Below, in pieces: positions 44,800-56,264 of a stretch of 64,000 bases of DNA. The stretch spans positions 95,470-159,469 of the forward strand of contig JAXRKP010001164.1 in the NCBI GenBank assembly GCA_037039925.1, given 5' to 3'. The first letter of the stretch is position 1, and every line of letters starts with the position of its first letter. The DNA is from Doris montereyensis. Lineage: Eukaryota; Mollusca; Gastropoda; Nudibranchia; Dorididae. Both the position numbers and the translations under genes were made by a program. The notes under the pieces are model-generated. The model was given only the letters and a program-made list of their open reading frames with translations. It did no database searches and was not told where the DNA came from.

Positions 44800-45165
44800 A
44801 AGGCCTGGTAGGGGTCTCAAGGTGGCAACCCCACAATCTAATTAGGATACAGTGGACTAATCACCTGCTGATCCAAAACCAAACTAATTCAGAGAAATAA
44901 ATGCAATATTACCCGGCTTGACCTTTCAACAACGAAAATGGAAACAAACACGGACTGTGATTTTTGGAACATGGAATGTTAGGGCAATAAATGGAAAACA
45001 GAGAATTAACTGAAGAAATGGAAAATTTCAAAATAGTCATTTTGGCCATTACAGAAACAAAGAAAAAAGGACAAGGAATAGAAAATTTAAGACCAAATCA
45101 TACTTAAATCTTCTCAGAAGTAGACGTTAAAGATAGAGCTAGAGCAGAAGTAGGCCTCCTTATAC

Positions 45166-45798
45166 TTGAGACTTCGATAACTTGCAAAGCATCAGCTAGT
45201 GCTAACTGGCATTTTTTACTCTATTCCCTTATTTCATCGATAAATTTGTAATTTATATACATTTCGCACTTTCAGTGTAAATTTTTGTCTTGATTGATAC
45301 TTCCTTTCATTCATTCTCTATCATTTTTTCTTTCTAGACCCAGTGAGATATAGATCTAGACTTATATTTATCCTATTTTTTCTTTCTTGTTTCCTATACT
45401 CACTCACACGTCTATCTCTCCCTTTCTTTCTTCCCTGCCTTTTTTTCTTTCTTTTCTCTCTCCCTCTCTCTCTCTCCCTCTATTTCTCCCCTTCTCGCTA
45501 TCTCCTTCCCACCTTTTGTTACTTACTTATTTTCATATTTTTTATTTCATATTAGATCTGAACCTTCCACTCTCGCTCATTCTTCACACCCCCCCCTCTG
45601 CTATGTTTCTTATCATCATTGTTTTTTTCTTTCTTTCTCCTTTATGTTTTTCTTCTGACATCACATTGTGTGATGCCTGAGGTAGTACTTAGATCTAGAT
45701 TCTAGATATTTCTCGTTTGTTGTCGTTATGCCCGAAACGTCACGTGTTTGTTCTGTTTTTATTAGTGGAGTTGTCACTTATTGTCATATTTCGTACAT
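45166..45798 (+). repeat. CT-rich interspersed repeat R, inserted in LINE copy 3
   Basis: Shares ends and internal order with 52325-53065 (minus) and 59095-59975 (plus): gcatcagctagtgctaactggcatttttt, a (CT)n-rich core, ctgacatcacattgtgtgatgcc, tctcgtttgttgtc, gaaacgtcacgtgttt, and gagttgtcacttattgtcata. About 430 bp of LINE are missing at the junction. The ribozyme-like core is partly deleted here. Confidence 0.75.
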
Positions 45799-47992
45799 AA
45801 TAGTTAGCAGCTCTCTTTTTTCCAGTACATTTGATGCAAGAGTAAACAGAGCTGAAATATTTAGTGATCATCACCTACTGATTGCCAAAATGAGATTACT
45901 GACTGAAAAAAACAAACAGAAAAGGAAAGAGAAGAAAGCTACTTGTTTAACTCAAAATAGAGGAACTAAAAAACCAATAGTAAAACAGACCAACCTAGGA
46001 GAAAAAGATTTATCAGTGAAAGGCAGATGGATCTGAATGATAGCACAACAGAAGAAAAGTGGCAAATGTATAAAGAAACACTTCTCAGTTATACTGAAGA
46101 GGTCTGTGGTAGGAAACAAATTAAAGGAGATAGGAAAAGAACAGCATGGTGGAATGAGAATGTCAAAACTAAGATCAAAATAAAAGAAGGATGCCTGAAA
46201 GAAATACTTGCAAACAAAGAGACCAGAGGATATGATAGATTACGTAAAGAGGAAGTGAGGAAAGCAAAAGAGGAACAAATTAAAAGTGATAGGAAAAGAA
46301 CAGCATGGTGGAACGATAATGTCAAGATTAAGATCAAATGGAAGAAATACTTCCAAACAAAGCGACAGAGGATAGGACAGATTACGTAAATAAAAGAACT
46401 ATCGCAAAAGAGGAAGTGAGCAAAGCCAAACAGGAACAATGGGAAGAGTTTGGACAAAGACTTCAAGAAAGCTATCAAGGAAATCAAAAGCTGTTCTGGG
46501 GAGCAATGAAGAGCATGAGAAAGACCAAACCTTGCCCAATATGACAAATTAAGAATGCCAAAGGAGAAATAATGAAAGGAGACAGCCAAATCATGGAAAC
46601 GTGTAGAAAGTATTTTCAACAATTACATATCCCTCCAGAACATATGAAACAAGGAGTAAAGATCAATAAGTAAGAGTAACAAGTAATCCAGAGGAGAGAG
46701 CTGAAGATGTAGAAATATCAATGGAAGAAATCCAAACAGGTATAATAAAATTGAAATTAGGAAAATGCAATATGGCAGGTTTCACAAAATTGGGACCCAA
46801 TGATAACTTGGACTCTTCAATTAATCTTTCTTAAAGTCTAATTGATGAATCTTCTTAACATTTGGTCCATGTATAGCTTTGAAATCGCAGATATAAATAA
46901 CATAATATTGTGAAATTTGCTTTCAATTTGTGTAGTTTGTGAATATTTTTTGGGTGCGAACGTCAGCAATCGAGACCGACGGCATTTCCCCTTTTTAATA
47001 AGTCCTTATTCTCCTTAAGGTAGGTGAGGTCAACGACCTTTTTTCTGTTTTCTTTAATTCCATGTGAAAGAGAATTGTTCAAAGAAAATTTGGCGAGTTC
47101 TAAATATTTTTTATCTTTTGCAGTGATCACGTGAGGCAGCTTTCAGATTTTCGTTATTATGTAACAACTGTGATCTACAAATGAACACACAGTAAGAGCT
47201 GAAAAAAAAAACAGTTGAAAAATACGTAGAAGCGCCGTTTTATGATCTGGAGTGAAAGAAAACGTATTCCTACGACCATATATTCTGTAAAAGACATGAA
47301 AAAAATCATAGGGAACTCTAAATGAGAGTGAAAATACCATGAGACTGCTCTCGGTCTGCAAAACCTTATTGTCGGACAAAAATTATTTTTTTCGATCTGA
47401 GATCTAATAATGGTAATATTCGAGTTATTGTCTCATAGTTCATCTCGTGTAAGCCTATTGAGAAATTATGCAATTTTTGTTTTTAAATTGTCCGGTTGGC
47501 TTTGCGGAATACTTAGTTTTGGGATGTCTTCTCCGGCCAAGCGCTTACGTCCGCACAAAAATGTAGACGATGATCGTACATCAGAAAGGAGACTGTGATC
47601 AGGTTACATTCGGAGACCGTTTAGGTTAGATTCGGTTGCATTAGCAAAACCTGTTTTGGCTTATCGTGAGTGAAACTTTTGTAAAGAAGTCCGGCAATCA
47701 ATAGGCTTTCTGATTTATTATGTTCTAATAAATAAAGGCAAGATAATTGGCAATACGGGGAGGTTTAGAAGTCCATTACAACGATAGTGACTCTCGTCTC
47801 CACTTCTTCGCATAACAATACAATATTACTGAAAACGCATTTAAATAAGAGAGAGAAAATAATACTAATAGCACAGGTTCAAGTAGAGTTCAAGATTTGT
47901 CAGCCACCGCTCCCATCCCGTCCAGTATTCCGTTTAAAGCAATTATCGATCGATAAAGACACAAGTTTGTGCTAGTCTAGTTAGCGGAGAAG

Positions 47993-48222
47993 TGATGATG
48001 GGAGTGGGGGGGGGGGCTCGCACGGGAGAAAAGTACCATTGTTGTGTTTTCTTTTCGGGTTTTGTTGCTGGTACATCTCCATCTCTCTCTCTTTCAGGTT
48101 TTGTTGCTGATGATGGGAGTGGGGGGGGGATGGGGCTCGCACGGGAGAAAAGTACCATTGTTGTCAAAGCGTTTTCTTTTCGGTCCTCCTCCCTCCCTCT
48201 CTCTCTCGGCAAATATCGGCCT
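47993..48222. repeat. Tandem duplication, period 115
   Basis: TGATGATGGGAGTGGGGGGG followed by gctcgcacgggagaaaagta occurs at 47993 and 48108. This is a local duplication within the inner TIR element. Confidence 0.85.
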
Positions 48223-48697
48223 ATACGTATCGCATCCTCACTCGTTATATAAGTTGTGAAGAAAACCGTACCGGTTTCAGCAGAATGGTACACACGATAA
48301 ACCCGTAATAAGGATAGTATAAGGCGTACAATCACAGAATTTTACAAAAACGGGACAAAAAAGCATCGGTTTTCATCCATCCACACGATCCGAAACGCGC
48401 GAGTCATCTGATCAACGGTAAGGCACTGGCCGTGGACTCAACGCCCGAGGTGTTGGGAAACACAAACACAGAACTTCACATCTTATTGAGAACTAGGGAA
48501 AAGTCAGGGAACTCTCCAAACAGATGCCCAAGCGTTACGTCAGTAAATAAATGCCAGGGTAACCCCAGTCGACGGACGCGTGCAGTTCGCGTAACATTAC
48601 ATCACTGGCATTGGACCTAGAATTTTCAGTTGCCCCTTGACTGAAAAACATGACTTTTAAAAGCTAATTTACTCACCTCACAGTCCTTTGCTATTTC

Positions 48698-49298
48698 TTA
48701 ACTCACTCACTACCATGACCGCATGTGTCGACCTCAAGCCATAAGCCGCTCCCTCCCGAGACCGCACCCGTCGGCCTCGTATTTAATATTTTTTCTCTAT
48801 ATGAACCGACGCATAGTCGGCCTTGGTATTTTACACACAGGAAAGCACTTTATTTATCTTCTCAGTGCAGAAGAGTAGAATTACTTATATAATAGTGATT
48901 TCCTTGATTCAGGAGTAGATCTTCTGACACAGAGTTACGAAGTTACTGACAGCCGCATTTCAGTCAGCCATGGCTTCTAATAATCGACCGAGAAGAAACA
49001 TTTTTGAAGTTTTAGATCCTTTTACGCAAGATGGATCAGACATCGATGATTCTGATCTGGGTGATAGTGATTCTGACCCTACTTTCTTCATGAGAAAGGA
49101 CGATCTTACGTGTGACTCAGACAATGAGACGGCACCCAGTGACAGAAAACGTCTCAGGCTTCAACTCCTACTGGGACCGGTACCGGTAGATCTAGACTTA
49201 GCGCATCTACGTCAAGATCGTCGAATTTTAGAATCCAGTCACTAAATCGAAATCCTCCCACTTCAACCAGACCCATACACCCAGTCACTGACAACAAC
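48698..49298 (+). mobile_element. piggyBac left-end fragment at a TTAA
   Basis: The TTAA at 48698-48701 corresponds to an uninterrupted gTTAAaag in the paralogous copy (complement of about 43968), showing a piggyBac-type insertion. The fragment ends at 49298, where the terminal 16 bp of the host TIR element follow directly, so the right half of the piggyBac and part of its host were lost. Confidence 0.7.
48970..49245 (+). pseudogene. piggyBac transposase N-terminal fragment
   Basis: 91 codons: MASNNRPRRNIFEVLDPFTQ, then an acidic DGSDIDDSDLGDSDSDPTFF region and a basic DRKRLRL. Acidic Asp/Ser-rich N-termini are typical of piggyBac transposases. The DDD catalytic domain is absent because the element is cut at 49298. 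Confidence 0.65.
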
Positions 49299-50204
49299 TT
49301 TGTGAAACCTGCCATATGCAAACAAGCATGGAAGTCAAAACAGGTGCCAGACGACTGAGAAAAAGGGAATGGTAGTACCAATACATAAGAAAGGATCAAC
49401 TATGGAATGCTCAAACTATAGAGGGATATCACTAATTAGCGTACCAGGAAAAGTGTATGCCAGGATACTGGAAATGAGACTAAGGAAAATAGAAGATCAG
49501 ATTGAGGAACATCAGAGTGGATTTGACACTGTGAGGAGGGACAAACTATGGCATTCCTTAAAAGAACACAATGTAGAGCAAAATTTAATAGAAGCTATTA
49601 AAAGTTTTTACAATAAACCAACATGTGCAGTGAGACTAGCTGGAAATATATCTGCAGAATTTGATGTAGAGATATAGGAGTAAGACAGGGTTGTGGCTTA
49701 AGTCCTCTTTTTGTTATCACATAATTTATCAATTCAGTTGCAAACGCATCCTCAAAAATGAAGAAAATGAATGTAGGTGTGTGGAAACTCAAACCAGTAA
49801 ATGTAGTATAATAAGTAATGCTTTCATTTGCCGATGATTTAGTTTCGTTTGGAAAATCAGAAAGCGGCTTTCATTCGAATATCAACATTATGAACAATGA
49901 ACTAAATAAAAGAGGAATGAGAGTAAATGCAAAGAAAACAAAAACAATGCTAGTAACAAGGGAAGCTAAAACACAAAATCTTAAATTGGCCAGGGAGAAT
50001 TTAAAACAAATTCACAGCTACAATCACCTAGGAGTAATAATCAACTCAGAGGGAAAACTAAGAGAATCCAAAAGGCAAGTGCAATATAACCATCTAGGAA
50101 AGGCATTTGTAGGTAAACAAGAATTGTCAACAAAAACCAAAATGGCAATATATACGACACAGTTTATTGTCCTCTATGGCAGCAAAACCTGGACAGTAGA
50201 GAAT

Positions 50205-50915
50205 CGGAGTGATTATTTTCAGCCGGGCTAAGAACAATTTCTGATTTTATTTTCAGCCCGTTTTCCCCTCACCGGATCTCGCCCTAGAGACGAGATTCTC
50301 GCAGTTATCGGATCTCCCTCCCCTCTCTCCATCCCCGTGTGTTTTCTTCCATCACCTCTCTCTCTCTCTCTGAATATTCTCGGATAAGCTTACCAGTCCA
50401 GACTGCTTCGCAGTAGATCTAGATCTAGTAGGATCTTTCTTATTTTGCCGAACTTTCTTTTTGATTCTCTTGAGGTTTTTTTATGTACCGCTATTTGCAA
50501 TTCATTTTTACAAGATCAGCCCACTAAATATAGTATAGCGTCTCTCTCTGTCTGTCTAATTGTCTCTCTCTCTCTGTCTCCCTCCCTCCCCGTGTGTTTT
50601 CTTCCATCACCTCTCTGGCAAAGAAAGAAAACAAACAAAGAACCTAGCCGACGAGAAACAAACAAACAAAACAGCGTAGCCTAGCTGATTGATTCTAAAT
50701 TCTAGTTGCGAAACACAAATATTGGGGCCATTAAAAAATGACTGACCCGACCAATGAAAACGAAAGACCCAAGGACTAGGCATAGTGACATGAAAACCGG
50801 CTGAAAATAAGATCTGACATTATTTTCAGCCGGGGTGAGAATAATACCTCATATGATTTTCATCTGAAAATAAGATCTGATCTTATTTTCACCCGGCTGA
50901 AAATAATCACAGCCG
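50205..50915. mobile_element. 711-bp TIR element with 8-bp target duplication
   Basis: TAGAGAAT at 50197-50204 and 50916-50923 flanks ends CGGAGTGATTATTTTCAGCC and its complement GGCTGAAAATAATCACAGCCG. LINE copies 2 and its tandem neighbour show the empty site. Subterminal copies of TTATTTTCAGCC and an internal direct repeat (cccgtgtgttttcttccatc at 50334 and 50590) occur. An 8-bp duplication suggests hAT, P or a related superfamily; no transposase is present. Confidence 0.85.
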
Positions 50916-51125
50916 TAGAGAATATAAGCAGCTGAAATAAAATATCTAAGAATAGTAGGGAAACCTAAAAGTGACAAAATCAGAAACATAACATGTTTTA
51001 TATAACTGCGATGTCAAAGCTATACATGGACCAAATGTTAAGAAGATTCATCAATTAGACTTTGAGAAAGATTAATTGAAGAGTTCAAGTTATCATTGGG
51101 TTCCATTTTTGTGAAACCTGCCTTA

Positions 51126-52320
51126 GGCCTATATAAAAGATCTATTGATCTGGATTTATAATAAAATAATTTATATTACTAAAATTAACTTTTCCGTTAG
51201 AGCTCTCAAGAATACACTAATAACGATGTGTTTATTTGCACTCGTAGCTCTGTATTCTAATTATTCATGGTTTGTTGATTTTTTTTAAATGGCCTACGAG
51301 TATTTACCTGATGATCGTGTTAAATTTAAATTCTGACGACTATCCTTAGGCACTGATCCTAATTTTAGTTTTTAGAGAGTTCCCCTCAGTATCGTGTACT
51401 GGCGATACCTATGATTCCTAGATCGAGTCTTCCTAGATATCTACGCGATTGCTCAATAGTGATATTCGGGCGCTAGATCTAGTGGTAACGTAGATCAATC
51501 CACCAAGGTGCGGGGATTTAAACATCTAAAATTTAATGAATGGTAAAAGGAATAACAAATCAACGAATACGAAGTCACAAGAACTTACTGTTCCTTTATG
51601 TATAGAGGAGTTGAGATCGTTTGGTCTTCAATGATGCAAATCGATTGATGACTCTTTGGTATATTAAAGTATTATTCCTTATTAAACCCTTGTGAACTGC
51701 CATTTAAAACAATTAAAGCATTTAGTCGGTATTTACCCATAGTGTTTCGGATATTTCTTGTTATTCGTTTGTCATATATTTGACAGCATTGACCATATGG
51801 GTTGAACTAGATTGATACTTCTTAACGTCGCCTCCAAATAATAAACAAAAGAAGCAAAACAAGCGCTTTTTTTTTCTACGCTAATCAGTGGCGAAGCAAG
51901 GCCTGTGTGAGACATGTGGCTAATTTTCATGAGCTTGTCACACAATAATGCAAATAACTTGTACAACGTAGAACTATAAGACTGTAAGCTATACAAAATA
52001 TTGCACAGATCATATCATGCTTTTCATCTCTACTGAGAGAGTTCAAATTTATATTTAAGATTAACTTAAGATGTGGTCGGCGTAATTCATATCTCATAGT
52101 ACTCATACTCATACTGCAAGTGAGCAAAACTAGATCTACATAATTTAAACATACACAACAGTAACGGTAAATTGTCAGAGGCCGAAAAATATTTTTTTCT
52201 TCTTGTTTGACTCCTTCTCTAACTGTCTCGCTCGCCATGAGTTTGTCTTTGTCGAGTCAAGGCCAGACGTTACTAGATCTAGGTCATAATACAAAGGAGC
52301 CACAGTGGTGAGAAGTCAAA
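51126..52320. other. No gene recognised
   Basis: AT-rich unique-looking sequence. Reading frames are short and unlike known families. Confidence 0.35.
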
Positions 52321-52324
52321 GGTG

Positions 52325-52650
52325 AAAAACGACAATAAATGACAACTCCCCCGATAAAAATAGAACAAACACGTGGCGTTCCGGGTATAAGCCTTCGTCA
52401 GACAACAAACGAGAAATGTCTAGATCTAGATCTAAACCATACATAAGTAAGGCATCACACAATGTGATGTCAGAAAAAATCCCAGAAAGGAGGAAGAAAG
52501 AAAGAAAAAACGACTGTGATGATAAAGAAGAATGAGTAGAAGAGAATGTGAAGAATGTATAGGAGCAAGAATGGAAGGTTCAGATCTAGAATGAAATAAA
52601 AAAATAAGAGAATAAGTAAGTAATAAAGAAGAGAGAGGAGACAGAGAGAG

Positions 52651-52721
<71 letters not shown>

Positions 52722-52725
52722 GAAA

Positions 52726-52822
<97 letters not shown>

Positions 52823-53065
52823 GTGAGTGTGGAAAACAAGAACGAAAGAAGAGGATAAAACCAAATCTCTATCTCACTTGGTCTAGAAAGAAGAAAGGAT
52901 AGAGAACGAATGAAGGAAGTATCAACAAAGCGAAACTTTACAATAAAGGTGTAAAATGTATACAGATTACAAATGTATCGATACAATTAAGGGGATAGAG
53001 CAAACGACTTATCTGAAATGCCAGATAGCACTAGCAGATATGCTTTCGAAGTTTGAAGTTCTCAA
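52325..53065 (-). repeat. CT-rich interspersed repeat R, second copy
   Basis: Reverse-complement copy of the family at 45166 and 59095 with a long (GA)n core (52633-52820). The ribozyme-like core reads CTGACGAAGGCTTATACCC but has GGAA in place of GAAA. The right end abuts the LINE fragment at 53066. Confidence 0.8.
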
Positions 53066-56000
53066 GAATTGGAAAGTCCCTTGGTCTGGCCAACCACTCC
53101 ATGTTCAAGACAATTTTCGGTGACATAGGAAGTGACCACAGACCTATCTTAATGAAGATCAGTACTTCATCTCGTAAAGGATACCCCCAGAGAACTCGTT
53201 GGAATTTTCAAAAAGCTGACTGGACCCACTACAACAAGGAAACATTAAACTTACTCCTTAAAAACATCAGAGATATCAACAGTGCAGAAGAATTTAACGA
53301 AAATTTGACAACAATCATCCTTTTAATCTGCATTACAACACATCCCAAAAGGAGTCGCAAAAATCTCATACCATTCTTGAATGAAGATATACAGTCTACT
53401 GTAGTGAAAAAAGTTAGTAAGAGACAATCTGAAAAAAGACCCTAATGCCCAGGACAAAACTTAGTACAGCAAAGCCTGCTCAAAAGTCAAACTTATAGTC
53501 AACAAAGCCAAACAAGACAATTGGTCCAAAACATACAGTGGCCTTGACCTTCGTCAATATGGAGTTACAGCCTGGTCTCTAGTAAACAACCTCTCAGGCG
53601 ATAACAGACGAACAAACCCTAAACCCCTCAGTACAGATGATAACATCAACACAGACCAAAAGAATGCCAGACATTTCAACCGTTACTTTGCCTCTGTAAA
53701 TAGAGCAGAAAAAACTCAAGAGGAGGATAAAGAGCGCTTGCAACAGCTGAAAAAGAAAGAAAGAGCTCCAAGTGTCAGCCTGTCAATATTTGAGGAAGAC
53801 GTCAATTGCATGGAAGTTACCACGCCCCGAAGAAACTGAAACCTAATAAATCTCCAGGACCAGATAAAGTACATAATGAGATGATCTGCAAACTAAGCCA
53901 TAAAGGAAAACAAGTATTGTCAAAACTGATCAACATGACATGGCAAAGAAATGAAATACCTTAAATCTGGAGGAACGCCCATTTAACTCCCATCCTCAAG
54001 AAGAACAAATCAGTTAATGAACCCAGAGCTACAGACCAATATCACTAACATCATGTATTGGAAAACTGGCTGAAAAAAATGATCAATCATTGCCTCTATT
54101 GGTATATTGAAACCACTAACAGCGTTAGTTCAAAGCAAGCTGGATTTAGAGCAAATAGCTGTACAAAAGACCAGCTGTTCAGACTAACAGTGCATCCATG
54201 ACGGTTTCCAAGAGAAGACCAACACGCTAGCTGTATTTGTTGATCTACAATATGCATATGATCGTGTGTGGAGAAAGGGTCTCTTCATCAAAATGATGGA
54301 ACTGGGAATCCATTGGAAGCTCTACCAGTAGATCAAGTGGCCTCTGACGGACCGAACAATATAAACGAAAATGAACAACGCAATGTCGTCCAATGATGTT
54401 GTTGAAGAAGGCTTACAATAGGGTTCATCATTAAATTGCACCTTGTTTTTTGTTTACATCAATAGCCTTTTAAATGTGCTCAAGTCTGAAATAGCCATAT
54501 ACGTAGATGACCTGGCAATATAGGAAACAAGCAGAACTACCAAATTAGCAGCTCGGGAAATGAATGAGAACCTGAAGAGACTTGATGAGTATTGTCAGAA
54601 ATGGACGATGAAAATGAATACATCTAAAACAGTTTACACCATATTCACAAATAGCCACACGATTGCCAAACTCAACCTAAACTAATCAGCAATGGTGAAC
54701 AGATTGAGAAAAGAGCAACCCAATATATCTTGGTGTTCAGCTAAACCATCAACGTACCATGAAAAAGCACATATGCAATGCAAACTAAGGGTGTAAGAAA
54801 TCTAAATCTTTTAAAGAAGTTATCACGCACTAATGTTTATCAGATAAACAGACCATTAGAAACCTGTACTTGGGATATGTTCGCCCATACCTCGAGTATA
54901 GCAGCTCTACCCTAAGCTCATGCAGCAAATCAAACCTGATGACAGTGGACATGGTCAAAAACAATGCTCTACGCTTTATTATTATTAGTAGAGACATGAA
55001 ATCAACCCCACAGCTGTGTGTGAAATACATACCAATGTGGAACCTCTTGACATGCGCAGGAACAAATCAGTATTAGAGGTATATGAAAGATGCAAATGGA
55101 TAAGTTCCACCCATCGGAAACAGAAAAATTGTTGATAACTCTAACTGGCAACCAAAATATAGAATAAAGCAGAAATCATCACTACATCATAAAAGAAAGA
55201 CATCATCTCCCAGAACAAAGAAAAGAAACAGCACGGGTGAACAGAGATTAGAAATCCACCAAATATCGTATTCAAAGAACCTCAAATCAAGATGAAGCTG
55301 ATCGACAATCAAAATCAGGTCCGCCAATCCTGATGATGTCATAACAAAAAAACATTGGTGACTACCCTGACAGCTGGATCCATGTATACACAGATGGGTC
55401 ATCTCTCAAAGCAACATCAAGTGCAGGTTATGGTATATACACCTCTGATGAATTCTCTGGGGTTTGTGGAGAAAAATGTATCAACTTTGAAGCAGAGGCA
55501 GCAGCCATAGAAACAGTACTCTGCCACATTCAACACTGTTTTCAATACATTCCCAGCTGAACTATCAGACATCGTTATTTTTACAGATGCAATGTCTGTC
55601 CTACAAGCTCTCAACAAGTGCCAGAGATCTGATCTCAGACAAACACGATTAGAAGCTGACCAACTAATTAAAACCTATGCCGTTGAGCTAGTAATGCTGT
55701 GGATCCCTGGACATGTAAATACCTGGAAATGACAAAGCAGATACTCTTGCCAAAAGGGGATCTATCTAGACAAGAACAACCAAACACAAAAAACTACAAT
55801 GTAGACCGCGAAACAAATCATCAAAGTTAACAGCAAAGAGGACTGGATGAACAGATGGGATTTGGGAAAGACTGGATGAAATTTATACCGACACATGGCC
55901 ACCCAACAAATAAATGACAACATCAACCAACTTATGCGAAAAGACCAAATTATCATCTTCAGGCTCAGAACACACCACATACAGCTAAGCATTTTTCTAA

Positions 56001-56262
56001 ACAGAATAAATCCTGAACATGCCCCAGTGTGCCCTCTTTGTGACCACCCCCATGAAACTGTGACCGATCGCTTATTTGAAAATCACAAATTGAAAGACCT
56101 ACCCGACAAGCTACTTCCCGAGAAACCTGATACTTGGAACACTATATATGGAACCCTACAACAGGTAGAAAACACCTGCAGATACCATTACATGAGATTG
56201 GGCCGAAGGACAAATTACGTCCGAGCGCTGTTGGATCAGTAACAACAACAACAACAACAACA
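53066..56262 (+). pseudogene. Jockey/I-group LINE with RNase H, degenerate, (CAA)n tail
   Basis: In order: endonuclease end (GDIGSDHRPILMKI, 53125), RT (KPNKSPGPDKVHNEMICKL at 53840, ISLTSCIGKLAEK at 54040, FVDLQYAYDRVWRKGLFIKM at 54235, SEIAIYVDDLAI at 54490), RNase H (WIHVYTDGSSLKATSSAGYG at 55380, FEAEAAAIETVL, IVIFTDAMSVLQAL, LVMLWIPGHV at 55700), and a C-terminal Cys/His motif (CPLCDHPHETVTDRLFENHK at 56030) ending at a stop followed by (CAA)n. RT plus RNase H with that C-terminal zinc motif fits jockey/I-type elements. Several stops and frameshifts; the 5' part is missing. Confidence 0.9.
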
Positions 56263-56264
56263 AA

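Larger units (their letters stand above)
46773..49314. mobile_element. Inner TIR element (same family as 43838-51123)
   Basis: Left end TGGCAGGTTTCACAAAATTG, right end TTTGTGAAACCTGCCA, TA on both sides (46771-46772, 49315-49316), inside LINE copy 3. 48180-48690 matches 43979-44456 in reverse complement, so the element is inverted relative to the outer copy. The ORFs within (47143-47598) resemble nothing known. Its right part was replaced by a piggyBac insertion plus a deletion. Confidence 0.75.
44548..50995 (+). mobile_element. RTE-type LINE, copy 3 (split by three insertions)
   Basis: Pieces: 44548-45165 (5' UTR and start of the endonuclease), 45799-46770 (IIVSSSLFSSTFDARVNR, DHHLLIAKMRL, WWNENVKTKIKIK), 49317-50204 (VVPIHKKGSTMECSNYRGIS, FDTVRRDKLWHSLKEH, LSFADDLVSFGKSE), and 50916-50995. 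The gaps are filled by a CT-rich repeat, a TIR element and an 8-bp-TSD element. The 3' end is missing and the outer element resumes at 50996. Confidence 0.85.
43838..51123. mobile_element. Outer TIR element (TGGCAGGTTTC ends, TA target) containing later insertions
   Basis: Left end TGGCAGGTTTCCCAAAATGG at 43838 after TA; right end GTGAAACCTGCCT ending 51123 before TA. 43838-44547 is the left part, with an internal foldback (43852-43960 against 44457-44547); 50996-51123 is the right part. The latter matches the left end of the related element at 46773, confirming they are two copies of one family. No transposase was found. A LINE and its own insertions occupy the interior. Confidence 0.7.

Noticed and set aside
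46089..46622. 177-codon Phe/Leu-rich minus-strand frame that resembles a membrane protein
   Set aside because: Antisense shadow of the AT-rich LINE copy 3 coding strand; equivalent shadows appear in the other LINE copies.
52432..52986. 184-codon Ser/Leu-rich frame on the minus strand
   Set aside because: Spans the (GA)n core of repeat R; low-complexity translation only.
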